Assembly (NCBI GenBank): GCA_036245805.1 | Contig: BTRK01000005.1 | Location: 12,400,001-12,464,000 of the forward strand | DNA length: 64,000 nucleotides | DNA from: Pristionchus mayeri | Lineage: Eukaryota; Nematoda; Chromadorea; Rhabditida; Neodiplogasteridae | Direction: 5' to 3' | In this document: piece by piece, positions 35,663 to 47,138 of the stretch | Numbering within the stretch: the stretch's first letter is position 1 | How the letters are laid out: each line of letters opens with the position of its first letter | Position numbers and translations under genes: made by a program | The notes under the pieces: model-generated | Database searches by the model: none | Told to the model about the DNA's origin: nothing | The model's input: only the letters and a program-made list of their open reading frames with translations

Positions 35663-37038
35663 TCAAAATGTGGAAACTCCCACTCGTGTAGTTTTCCTAG
35701 TGCTATGCTCCTCCGAGTGCGATTCGACAGCATCTTGAGATGAGCAGCAGAAAATCTGTTTCACGAACCTGCAGTATATTGTACAGTTAATTTTTACCTT
35801 AATATGCCGAACAAAAACTTGATTTCTTGATTATCATATTCAGAAATGCGTCGGTTCACCAACCTCCGATATGGTTTCAGGACGGTCAGAGTGATGAGCG
35901 GCGAAGCGAGTGCGAACAGGCTAGCCGCCTGCAATTAAGATGATAATGAACAATGAAGGAAATAGAGGACTGTCTAGTAAGGGATAGTTATAAGAAAACT
36001 TCCTAGAATGGAGCGGGTGGGTGTTTCGGTCCTGGGGTCGTAGACACCCGACCCGCCTCACAACGGGTGGACCTCGTCAGTACGACGCCCGTTGCGAGTG
36101 GAAAACAAAAGAAAGTAGCAAAAAAGGATGGTATGGATAATAAAGGATAGTTAGATAAAGGATGGGGAAGAAAAAATTGGATTTTGTATCTGTTGATCCA
36201 TCCCAGAAACGGAGAACTTTAAAGTATAACCACGAACGATGTGTACGGATCGCTGTAGATAGGGTGATTGGTAGACTTCGAAGAAGTCGATAACGAAGCC
36301 AACGACGCCGAAAACCATGCACGCAGGCAGCAGGGCTTGTGCGGTAAGTGCGCGAAGGATCGCCTGTTGACGGGAACGCTCCGTCGCACTGCCCTGCAAT
36401 TAAATTATGTTGATTTCAAGCGATTTTGTATTGTTCGCATATACAAATGTACTTGTAGAAGTAGGCAACCATGAAAAGCACACATACCACTTTATTGATC
36501 TTGGCTACCAGCCTTGTGCGAAGAGCCGCCGTCGTGCCGAGCACGGAAACGAAGAAGCCGATGCCGTAGAGAAGCACGGCTCGCCCCAGCCATTTGTCGC
36601 TCGGATGACTAGAGTACAAATCGATGACACAATAGTAGGTCGTATTCGAAAACTCGGGCAGCTCGAAGTCGTCGATGACGCAGGCGTTGTACAACCCTAC
36701 CTGAAAATGTGGAGCTGGGGAAGGTTTTTGAATCACATTATTGTTTTGAACCGCATCCAATACGATTTGAAGTTGCTCTTCTGGGCATATCACAATTGAA
36801 CATCAATGGAATGTTCACTAGACAGATTGGTGATACAACATAGTATGTCCTAAAGTACTGCGAGGTGAACTGACCAGATATACCCAGCTGGGAAGGGTGG
36901 AGACGAGGGCGATCGAAGCCAGTGTTCGGCGAGTCACGGTTGCTCCATTGGCTGTTTGCTTGGAGAGCACCCACACTCGGTAGGCGAAGGAAAGAAGCAG
37001 GAGCATGTTGGAGTGGATCAGCAGAGTGATGTGCAGTG
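35663..37038 (-). pseudogene. 5'-truncated Srd-like receptor, exons 4-8 intact
   Basis: Exons 37038-36875 (164 nt), 36700-36488 (213), 36393-36238 (156), 35928-35864 (65) and 35768-35663 (106) have normal splice sites and join in phase, encoding TM3 to the tail: SLHITLLIHSNMLLLLSF, STLPSW, the exon 5 phrase PEFSNTTYYCVIDLYSS, LTAQALLPACMVFG, SPLITLTVLKPYRR and a CC-containing tail ending RVGVSTF. Exons 1-3 (start codon, TM1, TM2, GPC loop) were not found on this strand between 37040 and 40400. That gap contains a mariner-like insertion and a MITE. The coding part looks well preserved, so truncation may be recent, or exons 1-3 may lie in sequence I could not recognise. Confidence 0.75.
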
Positions 37039-37578
37039 CTGTAAAGGATGAATAATATCCGTCATCTCTTGACAACTGGTTTTGTCATAATTTACAACGG
37101 TAAACGTATTGTTTTCTTCTCCAAACCAATCTGTGGAGTACTAGGCATGCCAACAACTAAAAACTTTTCTCATATAACCGATAAGTTTGAGCGGAAGGGG
37201 AATTTCCCTGTAATAGTAATTTATCATGTGACAGCACAGAGTTATCGAATAGATTGCTACGGGAAATAAGGACATAATATTACGATGCCATAACTTGATG
37301 ACAAAGGGAAAAATGGCAATAAATAAGTTTAAGAGAGAGCTAATTAGCAGTAATGAGAGTAAGCAATATTATGGATTGATTTTACTCCAGTTCCATACAG
37401 TTCCATATTGCTAGGGATACAGTTCCACAATGGAACTGCTCTATTGGTGAGAAAGGAATGGTAAAAAGTGGAAGTGGAACGGCGTTTACGTAATTGAAAA
37501 AGATTTGGGCGTCTAGGTCGAGGGGTACTATGTATAGGAATTCGGGACAGCATATGTCAACACATTAATCGCTTTATA

Positions 37579-38487
37579 TTAGGTTGTTGCATAAGTCCTG
37601 TGGAATTTTGAAATTTTGCCTTCCATCTTCTTGTTGGATTGATAGATGAACTTCGGGATATTGATTACTAATGAGGCCTTGCATACTTTTTCATATGCGC
37701 ACCCTATCAGCATTGCCCAATCAGAGAGGCGAGAACAGGATCCAGTTAAAATTACGAAAATTCATCCATCGAAAACGCAACATTTCTCAATTGTCTGTTT
37801 TCTCTGAAGCATGAATGCTCAAACTATGGTGGTTATATGAAGCCCCAACCTTTACCCTATAAACACTTTTTCTCATGGATGCTGGAAGTTACACCCTTTC
37901 GAGGAATGCATTGATCTAGACATGACTACATTGTTGCACTTCGGTGTTGATTTTGCATATTTCTGAAAAATAAAAAATTCAAATTTTCTGAAACGGAGAA
38001 GAAGCAAGCTCCAATATTTTTTATGAGAATATAGCCTCTTCTCGGGTGCATACAGCGCACAGATGACGGAGCCTGTATGCTTGGTCTTCCATTCAGAAAA
38101 GAAGGTACAAGTCACATGCAGCCGAGGTCTGCTCATAGTTTTGCAATCATGTAATTTGGTTCAAACCCACTCACATGACAGGTCTAACCTATTTTTTGAA
38201 AGAATATCAATGCTACTTCTCAGCTAACAATATGAAGTTCTTGGATTTTCCTTCCAAATATCTAGGGAAATAAATTTAAAGCAAAATTTGGTCAACTGTT
38301 TGCATTTGGGTAAATCATAATTTCTTGCGTTGATGGCAAGATCGGTTTGATTGAAATATATGTGAACAAAGTTCAAGCATACCCCTAAACAATGTTACGT
38401 TTGTTGGCGATGAAGATTTGAGACACGCGAGTTATGATTGTTCAAAGTGCGGACACAAAAAACCACAGGACTTTTGCAACAACCTAA
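37579..38487. mobile_element. Non-autonomous mariner-like element, 909 bp
   Basis: The TIR TTAGGTTGTTGCATAAGTCC starts at 37579 and its imperfect complement, with GGACTTTTGCAACAACCTAA, ends at 38487. TA flanks both ends inside a TATA context. No transposase ORF. The TTAGGTTG start is shared with the elements at 21542 and 33072, but the inner TIR differs, so it is a separate lineage. Confidence 0.88.
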
Positions 38488-38489
38488 TA

Positions 38490-39177
38490 TATAAACACTA
38501 GATCAATGATAGAAAGTCGGTATTCTAGCGGTTCTAATTGAAAATGACGCAGACGGTCAGGATAAGGTCTACAGGCGATACCACATTTAAGAAGTACGGA
38601 TTTGGTGAACTTACGCTGAACACGCACGATGCTACGAGATAAGTCTATACTCTGAGGGGACCAAAGTTCGGAGCAATATTCGAGTATAGGGCGGACTTAA
38701 GTAACAAAGAGACGAGAATACAGTTGAGGATATTTGGAGACAATGGATCGCAACGAGAACGGGCCTTTGAGATCTTACTAGATATGTGTGCGCTGTAAGA
38801 AATATGATTTTTTCGAAAAAGTGGTGTACGATTGCGTCATCACTACGCCATATTGAGAATCTTCCATGAGTTGACAGTAACATCAGATTGTTCCTCATTA
38901 AATTTACTATTCCTAATTCAATTTTTAGCTCAATACATGAAGTGGTTCAAAAATTATAGTGAAAAGAAAAAGCTGCCGAATACTTTACGGCGATACTGTA
39001 GTAAATCGCGTCAAACGGTTTGCATTGTTAAACTTGGAATGTATGACAATAATATGTTTTCTCTAATTAACTTCGGTTGTGATATTGTGAACGACTGGCG
39101 CAACGGAGAATGCATACTTCCGGCATAACATCACCTAACTCAAGTGATTCTATATAACATTTAATTGTTTTTAAGTC
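38490..39177. other. Intergenic sequence
   Basis: No exon, RNA gene or repeat boundary recognised between the mariner-like element and the third MITE. Confidence 0.4.
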
Positions 39178-39430
39178 TTAAAGGAGGAGTAAACTCAAAA
39201 TTCAATTTTTGAAGCTATCATATGCTGTGCCTAGAGCTCAACAACGATAAAAAGCTTCGAAATTTTCACATTGATATCTCCATTCCGAACAGAGTTATAG
39301 CTACTTGGCTGGGAGCCAGATCAGGGAAAGCTCAGGGAAGGGGGCGATATAGCACGCGACTTGAAGAGAGTGCGTCACTAGGTGAAACATATTCCAACCG
39401 GGAGCGCGTTTGCATTTACTCCTCCTTTAA
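39178..39430. mobile_element. MITE with TTAA target site, copy 3
   Basis: TTAA at 39178-39181 and 39427-39430 flanks the AGGAGGAGTAAA terminus and its complement. The body is about 93% alike to copy 1 by eye, including the shared internal phrase GCTGGGAGCCAGATCAGGGA. Non-coding. Confidence 0.88.
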
Positions 39431-40110
39431 TCGTAGCATGTTCCTGAGGTATGTGTCCAGGTATTAGTCGAGATTATGTGAACACTACTGGCAATTCAAC
39501 AATAGTTCAAAAGTTTCGTTTTACAAACTGTATACGATCTTTCTCATCGACTCCTGCCCCTTTCGGGAAAGCACAAATACAAATAAAAACGCAATTGTAT
39601 TTGACTGCTACAACACAAAATTCGTAGTGGTTTCTTATGCAATTGTAGAGCACTGAATTTTATGGCATTTAGGGTATAGAGATACGCTTTCTGTAACTTG
39701 TATTGATTTCGATTTTTTCCATAAACTTTGCAAATTAAGTGTTATTGCTTATTCTCCACAACTTCAATCTGTTATCATTTGAGTTAGTGTTAGAAAATAC
39801 ATCAAGTGTATGTGAAAATGTTTGACGAAGGTTGAAAACCAACTGATATCGTGATCATTGTTGTCCACACCGCCGGCGACCCTAGTGTTGGCCTTTTTGA
39901 TTCTTTGATTATTCTCAGAATCTTTTTATTCCTAGCAATATTTTTATTCAGCGGCAGAATCTGAGAGATTTGTGGTGAACAGCTATTGTGACCACTGTGC
40001 ATGGTGTGAAAATACGTTATTTTAAGATACAAGTCTCCAGGGGAAACTGCATCCTTTGAGGGAAAACAATCATAGATGTTCACCAAGCATGGTGTGCAAA
40101 CTAGCATCAG
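39431..40110. other. Intergenic sequence upstream of the plus-strand receptor
   Basis: No exon recognised. AT-rich. Confidence 0.4.
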
Positions 40111-40170
40111 TTTTGTTTGATTAGCTCGGTAACATTAGCCATGCTTTCCGCAGAAGAGCCAGGATAACTT
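40111..40170 (+). pseudogene. Relic promoter and exon 1 start of an Srd-like receptor
   Basis: GATTAGCTCGGTA (about 40119-40131) matches the 5' flank of the receptor at 34731, and the ATG at 40141 is again 14 nt after AGCT. The reading MLSAEEPG then stops at TAA, compared with MLSTDELV in functional copies. It lies 320 bp upstream of a better preserved paralogue on the same strand. Confidence 0.5.
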
Positions 40171-40427
40171 TCTCACTAGAAATTTGAACCTTTCCCATAG
40201 AGTTGTTCTTCTAAACCATCCACCAGTTAGAGTGACATGATTTGATATCTGTGTCCGGTTGCCAAACAGACAAATATGGACTGCACAGTAATAATTCGAA
40301 AACTTAGGGAATGATGATCAATTTTCTCCAACAAGATTGCAGTATTTTCTCACAAAACCTTAAATCAAAATCATTAGCTGCTGAAAGCAATAACAATTAC
40401 TTTGCAAGCTTTGTGAGTGAATATCAG

Positions 40428-40446
40428 CCATTGAGCACGGTCAGCT
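40428..40446 (+). promoter_or_regulatory. 19-bp upstream motif of receptor E
   Basis: CCATTGAGCACGGTCAGCT ends 14 nt before the ATG at 40461, with one mismatch to the site upstream of the receptor at 34731 and identical spacing. Confidence 0.55.
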
Positions 40447-40460
40447 GAGCAGTTGTCATC

Positions 40461-42444
40461 ATGCTTTCTACGGACGAGTTGGTTCAAATTGTTTTTGTAT
40501 CAACTCTCGATTTCGCTTCTCTCGTTCTGAACATCATCCTAATCGCAGCAATTATTTCTCGGTATGACACCTTTCATTATCTGCACTGTCCCGGGTATTT
40601 TTTTATTAAAGCAGTAGAGTTAACATAATACCACCCCTTCAAATTAGCCTAGATATAGCGAACAATACATTCGTTCATTCCCAGGACTCCGTCACATCTG
40701 CGTTCGTACGCTGTCTTTCTCATAAATACTGCGATAGTCGACATAAATGCAGCTATCGCAAGTGCCACAATGGTGATCAGGTAATATTGCACTGGAATGT
40801 TGGCCTCTATACCTCATATAACGAATAGTTCATTTATAAAGAGTATAAATAAATGTTCCAATATGTTGTAATAAACAACTGTAATGAATGCTTCCTTGCA
40901 GGATTGTAAACGTGGACGGTTTGATCGTGTATCTGCACGCGGGTCCCTGCACTCTTCTGAGCCCACAGCTGTGCCACGCGATCCTCTGTGCGATTTTGTA
41001 CACATTGTAATATTTTTAAAAAAAAACGCTAGATGTGTGTGGCTTTCACAAGGTATCACTCTCAGCGTTGCACGTCGCACTACTGAGCCACTCCAACGTT
41101 CTACTGATGTTCTCCTTCGGATTCCGAGTATGGGTACTCTCGCAGAAAGGAAACAGTGCCTCATCTGTAACTCGTCGCACACTGGCAGCGATCGCATTCA
41201 TTTCCACTGTGCCGAGCTGGATTTTGATGGTCAGTTCCGCTATATCAGAGCAAATCTCGAACACTCAATAAGTAATCACTATCGCGCATCCGCCATGTTG
41301 ATGAGTTGTTTTTAATCAAATAAATATGGTGCAGAACACAAGATCCCGTTTGCAGATAGGCGTGTACAACGCCGGATCGTGTGACGTCGTTCTGCCAACA
41401 TTTTTGAACAAGAGTCACTGCACCATTGATTTGTACTCAAGCCGAATTGGCAACAAGACACTGGCACGAGGAGTGATCATTTACGCGATCTGCTTCTTCT
41501 CAGCCTGTCTTGGCGCGGCAGCCGTTCTTCGCGCAAGGCTGATTTCAAAGATCAGCGTATTGGTACGCGTACCTTCCCAGCTACCTGTCTGCAATGACAT
41601 ATACTTGTGTGCACGGGTGTGGCAGCGAACGAAATAAGTATACTTGTGTGCACGGGTGTGGCAGCGAACGAAATAAAGCAACATCGTGAACCTTTCGTTG
41701 TTGAACGATAGTGCTAATTTTGGGCTGATAGTAAATCATGCTAATTATCTTTTTAGTTAAATAATGCATTAAGTTGGTTGACGTTTTTTTTCCAGGGCAG
41801 TATGGCTGAGCGCTCTCGCCAAAGGGGTGTATTGCGCGCGCTCACCGCGCAAGCTCTACTTCCAGCATGCGTGGTGATCGGCATTGTCGTATTCCTGATC
41901 GACTTCTTCAGAATCTACCAATCGCCGTATCTGCAGCGAGCCACGCACACAGTTCGTTGTATTAAGTATACTGTAGTCGGCCCAGAAACTCCAGTGCATT
42001 CGACTATGCTGGATCTGATAGTAGAGTTGTAGAAACGACACCACTGTCTCTATTTCTCACACAATATCTCAACCTATTGAATGGTGGGAGAGATCATGAT
42101 ATGAAAAAATTAAACCGTGATACCTTTTATCGAGCTCTTACCCCCATAAAGGTGGTCAATTGTAGTCTCTGAGCTTTTTCGCATTCTCCTCTCCACTCAT
42201 CACTCTGACCGTCCTGCGGCCATACAGGAGGTTGGTGACTAAATTGATGCCTAACTTAACATTTTTACTATTGCTACAATCGTTTTGTGATGTTTCTGTT
42301 GTGAGCCAGTCATATTAATGAAAACCATAACCATTTTTATATTTTATGTTCGTGCAGCAGATCTTCTGTTGTTCACGGCATGCGGCAGTTGAGTCGCAAT
42401 CGGATGAACATAGGAAGCGAAGCACGAAAGTTACAACCATATGA
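40461..42444 (+). CDS. Srd-like serpentine chemoreceptor, 8 exons, last acceptor altered
   Basis: Exons 40461-40561, 40685-40780, 40902-40987, 41066-41229, 41356-41562, 41796-41951 and 42166-42230 join in phase and encode MLSTDELVQIVFVS, TM1, RTPSHLRSYAVF (TM2), VDGLIVYLHAGPC, SHSNVLLMFSFGFRVW, STVPSWILM, TM5 with CHCTIDLYSS-like HCTIDLYSS, the TM6 loop and SPLITLTVLRPYRR (TM7). The expected final exon is 42348-42444 (FVQQIFCCS, ending at TGA), but the two bases before it are AT, not AG. The next usable AG (GTGCAG) would put the tail in another frame. All seven membrane segments are encoded upstream of this lesion, so a receptor with an altered tail is possible. Intron 5 contains a 38-bp tandem duplication. 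Expected length is 323 residues with the normal tail. Confidence 0.75.
41603..41677. repeat. 38-bp tandem duplication in a receptor intron
   Basis: TATACTTGTGTGCACGGGTG followed by TGGCAGCGAACGAAATAA occurs twice in direct succession without visible difference, in intron 5 of the plus-strand receptor. Confidence 0.9.
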
Positions 42445-43110
42445 TATGTCAGTAACATGGAAATGACGTACATGTCGAATTCATTCTATTGTCGAGATTC
42501 ATGTGTGATATTTTAAAATATATATATCATTAAACACAGTATTGGCTGATATGAACGGTGGTAGAGCGGTATTAATATGGCAAGTTATCAACACAAACAA
42601 TCTTGCAACTTTCGAACGTACACGGAAAATACTGGAAAGCTACAGGAAAGACTAGGAACTTGCTTTTGTCGGGGCAATTTTCAGACGAGCGGTACTCGAG
42701 AATATTATTAACTTTCATCCCCTCGGTCACTTTGCTCGCTTTTCTCTCTCTCCTGTCTCGAACAAGAAGAATCATCAATATCCTCATCAAATTGATCCCT
42801 AGACACACTATCAGGGACAAATTCCCGCAAATAATAAATCGATGGATGATAAATCGTTATTATTTGCATCGTTTACGCCTTCCCACAGGTTGTAATTCCC
42901 CCGTGATAGGGAGTGTACGTATAGGGTGTTTGTCCTAATTACTCGTTCTTATTTTCGCACTCACTATTATTGAATTCTAGTGTAGTGCATCTACTTCCTA
43001 TTTCTCTGATCACCATGTGTCTGTGTTATGCATTTGCTGGACATCTAGTCGAGAAATTACATCTTGAGAAAGAGAGTTGCGCTTTTTGCTACGATTTCTG
43101 TTCCATTAAG
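42445..43110. other. Intergenic sequence
   Basis: No exon recognised; short ORFs on both strands lack recognisable motifs. It includes the presumed 3' UTR of the receptor and the promoter of the small secreted peptide gene. Confidence 0.4.
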
Positions 43111-43515
43111 ATGAGATGTGCATTCTTTCTCGCTCTGCTCCTTGTGACCGTGTCGGCCAGTCTCGAGAAGTTGTTCGGTGGCGGATTCGGTGGTGGCCAA
43201 CCGCAATGCCCGTTAGTTATTTTTTGCGCTAATCGATTGATTATATCTTTTAAATGGCATGATGTGCTTAGTTATGACATTTAGACCGTGCATCTGCAAT
43301 AACGTCGTATCACAGGCACAATCAGCATCGCAAGCGGCCGGGGGTACTCAATTCCTAGTTTTATCTAACGTTGTTTTTCGCATTCATTACGTGCACGATG
43401 CAGTAACTACATATACAACAGTATTCATGGAATTCGAAATAGCTTATTTTGGAATTCAGGAGGAGGCAGGCCGGCAGGTGGTTATCCGCCACAAGGACCC
43501 TATGGATACGGATGA
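43111..43515 (+). CDS. Small secreted Gly/Pro-rich peptide (two-exon model)
   Basis: Exon 1 (43111-43211) encodes MRCAFFLALLLVTVSASLEK, a clear signal peptide, then LFGGGFGGGQPQCP, and ends at a GTTAGT donor in phase 2. Joining to the acceptor GAGGCAG at 43469 gives exon 2 (43470-43515) PAGGYPPQGPYGYG and TGA, about 48 residues in all. The Gly/Tyr/Pro-rich tail resembles small secreted or antimicrobial-like peptides of nematodes, but I assign no specific family. A candidate middle exon at about 43318-43345 would read AQSASQAAGG only if exon 1 ended in another phase, so it may be decayed or alternative. Confidence 0.5.
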
Positions 43516-44120
43516 CTCTTCCAACAATATATTCGAAAGCGATAAATGTTATTCGCTTTCTTGTTCTGATAGAATGTGAATTTATTTGAAAATTCAATGT
43601 TTTTCTAAGCACGTTGGAGTTAATTAGCATACACTAATTTCACCTAAAGAATAATGTATTTTCAGAAAATATTAGCATGTCGTTGTGATACATTCATTTC
43701 ACCTAGACAATAATTTCCTTGTAAACAATATTAGAATATCGGTGTGATGGTTATGTTTTATTTATTTAGTTTTTTGGATAGAAAGGGGTACAAATGCATT
43801 GAATGAATTCGAGAGCAATAGGAAAATATACATTGGAATCTACTTAGACACGAATAATTGCGATCGATGAAGCAACGGCCATGTCTCATTCAAGAGGGTG
43901 TGCCTACGGATGACAGGACGCCCGTCGAAATAGCACGGTAAGGGCGGATGATTAATCCCGCCAGATACCATTTTTCTGAATCATTCGCCATCCGACCATG
44001 CTACATAATGTCGTCATCACTCCTTCTCCATCAGAATTAGGTAGGGTGTGAATGATCAGCAAACCAATTATTGTATGCGATGGTTACTGTATAATTACTG
44101 TATAAAGAAATATCGTAACG
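43516..44120. other. Intergenic sequence
   Basis: AT-rich sequence with imperfect repeats of ATTTCACCTAGACAATAAT near 43640 and 43700. No exon recognised. Confidence 0.4.
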
Positions 44121-44182
44121 TCTGCCTGTCTGTCTGTCCGTCTGTCCGTCCGTCTGTCCGTCTGTCTGTCCGTCTGTCTGTC
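44121..44182. repeat. Simple repeat of CTGTCTGTCCGT type
   Basis: About fifteen successive TCTG or TCCG tetramers. It lies beside the dispersed repeat at 44350. Similar GTCCGT runs occur inside the tandem array further right. Confidence 0.9.
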
Positions 44183-44349
44183 ACGCTTTTTCTTCAAATC
44201 GTTCTAATTCGGCTCAAAATCATCCTATGTGCATGGGACCTTGACCATATGATCTCCCTTCACGAGTACTTGCAAAAATTGATCTTTGATCTTTGTAGTT
44301 TGTAGTTTGATCTCTTTTATTCAAATCGCTCTAACTTGGCTCAAACACG

Positions 44350-44582
44350 TCCGTGTGACGTCGGACCTTGACCGTTAGCATCCTCACGACGAGTACTTTC
44401 AGCGCACCACACAACATGGTGCATTTTACCAAATGGCAGAATACTCAAATGCACCCCGTGCACCACCCGCCACACCATCCCAACCTGCTCCCACTCCCCG
44501 CAGCGTAAGCGTTGTGAAAGGCTCGTGAGGCCGAGGGTGATTCGAAAAAGTTGGGATGGGGCGAAGCCCCATCCCAACTTTT
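44350..44582. repeat. Dispersed repeat, copy 2, with a terminal hairpin
   Basis: Same sequence as 1-222. At its right end GTTGGGATGGGGC is followed directly by its complement GCCCCATCCCAAC (about 44554-44581), a near loop-less hairpin, and then by a divergent inverted copy of the CTCACGAGCC segment. Confidence 0.85.
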
Positions 44583-44658
44583 TCAAATTGCCCGATGCCT
44601 CACGAGCCTTTTACAACGTTTTAAGCAGGCTCTCACCTGTCGCGTCCAATTGTTATCC

Positions 44659-47138
44659 TTAAGAGACCGGATCGGTAATTCTCGACCACCCCGCGGCCAC
44701 GTCCCCCCGGAATGAGAACCACACGGCCCCACTTTGTGCATGGACACCCCTTGGCCCCACGTTGCACATAGTACCCGTGATTTCTCAATTTCGTTTCTAC
44801 TTATTAAACTATAAGGCCGCAAATGCAAAAAATCGAAATTTCATAATTTCTAAACGATAAGAGCTGGATTCAAAATCTCTTTTGCTATGAACTAGGCATC
44901 ACTAATAACTAAAAATGAGCCACCCCTATCGGTCCCACTCGATTGCGTAACCGATTTACCCATCGATTTTTTGGAGTTTTTACATTTTGTTCACCCATAT
45001 GGAAAAACCTCACGGCCATACTATGCTTATAAAGTAGCCCGATGAAAACTATATCTATTTTCCACTCGATAGGCAGATTCATTATCTATGTTTTTGTACC
45101 AAAGGCTCAAATATTTGAAATTTCAGGTTTTTCATTCCAACCGTCTTAGTTTCAACTGCGCTGACGCGCAAATGATGACAAAATAAGTTTTTAGTTTGGG
45201 AAATGTGAAAACACATCGAAAAATCCGAATTTGAATCGTTCCAAAAATGTCGATTTTAGAAATTTAGATTTTGTTAAATTTTGGGCGTCACAAAGTGAGG
45301 ATTTTAAAACATATGAGGATGCGCATTCTGCGAGAAGTAAAGAACACTTCCACGTTAATAAGAAAATTTGAATATAAGCTTCTGGGCTCACTGAGATTCG
45401 GATTTTTGTCTTCGAACATCGTAAAATTGATACTATCGGCCAATATTTTTCGATTGAAATCGACTGAAATCAGATGGATTTGGTGACTTCATATCATATT
45501 TTATTTATTCATGCAAAAACAAAGCTAAAAAAAATGGCGCATTACTTATTTCGGAAAAAGAAGCTCTCGAATTCTCAATTATGCTTATGTTTGCACACTG
45601 AAAATTCAGCCTTTTCGGTGACAAAAATGTCGCTGGTAACTATACGCTATAGAAGAGTAGTAGATAAGTAAAATGAAGTAATATTAAGTGCAATCTCGCG
45701 TTCCCTTCCAATTAAATGTTAAATCAAATTCGCTCAAAATCGAGATCTGTCACAATACTTTCACTCGTATTTCCATTCTAATACTCCGAATCAAGTAGAA
45801 CTCTGAAGTATTATGAATTACCTAAATAGACAAATTCAGAAATAGTAGTATTTCAGTCAATGTTGCCAAACTAAATTTTTTTAGTTTCAGGAATTTCAAA
45901 AATTCGAGTTCTTCAGAAAAGGTTAAATTGGAGTTTTGATTGAACATTATCACTTATCTGGAATGTGTAAACACTATCTCAATCGAAATGGCCCAATTCG
46001 ACTGATAAAAATGGAAATACGAATGAAAGTATTGTCACATATCTCGATTTTGAGTGAATTTGATTTAACATTTCACTGGAAGGGAACGAGAGATCGCGCT
46101 TAATATTATTTGCTTTCGCTTATCTACTACTATTCTATAGCCTACAGTAACCTACGATAGTTTTGTCACCGAAAAGGCTGAATTTCCAGTATGCAAACAT
46201 GAGAATAATTGAGAATTCGAGAGCTTCTTTTTTTCCGAAATAAGTAATGCGCCATTTTTTCTGCTTTGTTTTTGCATGAATAAATAAAATATGATATAAA
46301 GTCACCAAATCCATCTGATTTCAGTCGATTTCAACCGAAAAATATTGGCCGATAGTATCAATTTTACGATGTTCGAAGACAAAAATCCGAATCTCAAAGT
46401 GAGCCCAGAGATTTATATGCAAATTTTCTTATTAACGTGGAAGTGTTCTTTACTTCTCGCAGAATGCGCATCCTCATATGTTTTAAAATCCTCACTTTGT
46501 GACGCCCAAAATTTAACAAAATCTAAATTTCTAAAATCGACATTTTTGGAACGATTCAAATTCGGATTTTTCGATGTGTTTTCACATTTCCCAAACTAAA
46601 AACTTATTTTGTCATCATTTGCGCGTCAGCGCAGTTGAAACTAAGACGGTTGGAATGAAAAACCTGAAATTTCAAATATTTGAGCCTTTGGTACAAAAAA
46701 CATAGAAAATGAATCTGTCTATCGAGTGGGAAATAGATATAGTTTTCATCGGGCTACATTATAAGCATAGTATGGCCGTGAGGTTTTTCCATATGGGTGA
46801 ACAAAATTTAAAAACACCAAAAAATCGATGGGTAAATCGGTTACGCAATCGAGTGGGACCGATCGGGGTGGCTCATTTTTAGTTATTAGTGATCCTAGTT
46901 CATAGCAAAAGATATTTTGACTTCAGCTCTTATCGTTTAGAAATTATGAAATTTCGATTTTTTGCATTGCGGCCTTATATTTTAATAAGTAGAAACGAAA
47001 TTGAGAAATCACAAGTACTATGTGCAACGTGGGGCCAAGGGGTGTCCATGCACAAAGTGGGGCCGTGTGGTTCTCATTCCGGGGGGACGTGGCCGCGGGG
47101 TGGCGATTATGGTTGAGTCTTACCGATCCGGTCTCTTA
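44659..47138. repeat. 2.5-kb palindrome, arms about 1.12 kb, loop about 0.23 kb
   Basis: The left arm 44659-45782 and right arm 46010-47138 are complementary. Landmarks are AGAGACCGGATCGG at the outer ends, GGCCACGTCCCCCCGGAATG, GTGGGACCGATCGGGGTGG-like sequence, CTTTTCGGTGACAAAA and CACTCGTATTTCCAT. Mirror ORFs at 45191-45391 and 46345-46599 show that these short ORFs are not genes. No transposase seen. Confidence 0.9.

Noticed and set aside
36010..36110. GC-rich hairpin (GGGTGTTTCGG, then GTAGACACCCGACCCGCC) that could be an ncRNA
   Set aside because: It is an isolated imperfect hairpin inside a receptor intron without any further support.
37040..40400. Searched for exons 1-3 of the truncated minus-strand receptor
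   Set aside because: No RTPSHL or GPC coding segment on the minus strand; only a mariner-like element, a MITE and anonymous sequence.
44121..44182. Regular short repeats that could suggest a CRISPR array or a telomere-like tract
   Set aside because: It is a simple CTGTCCGT-type microsatellite with no spacers, in a eukaryotic context; not TTAGGC telomere repeats.
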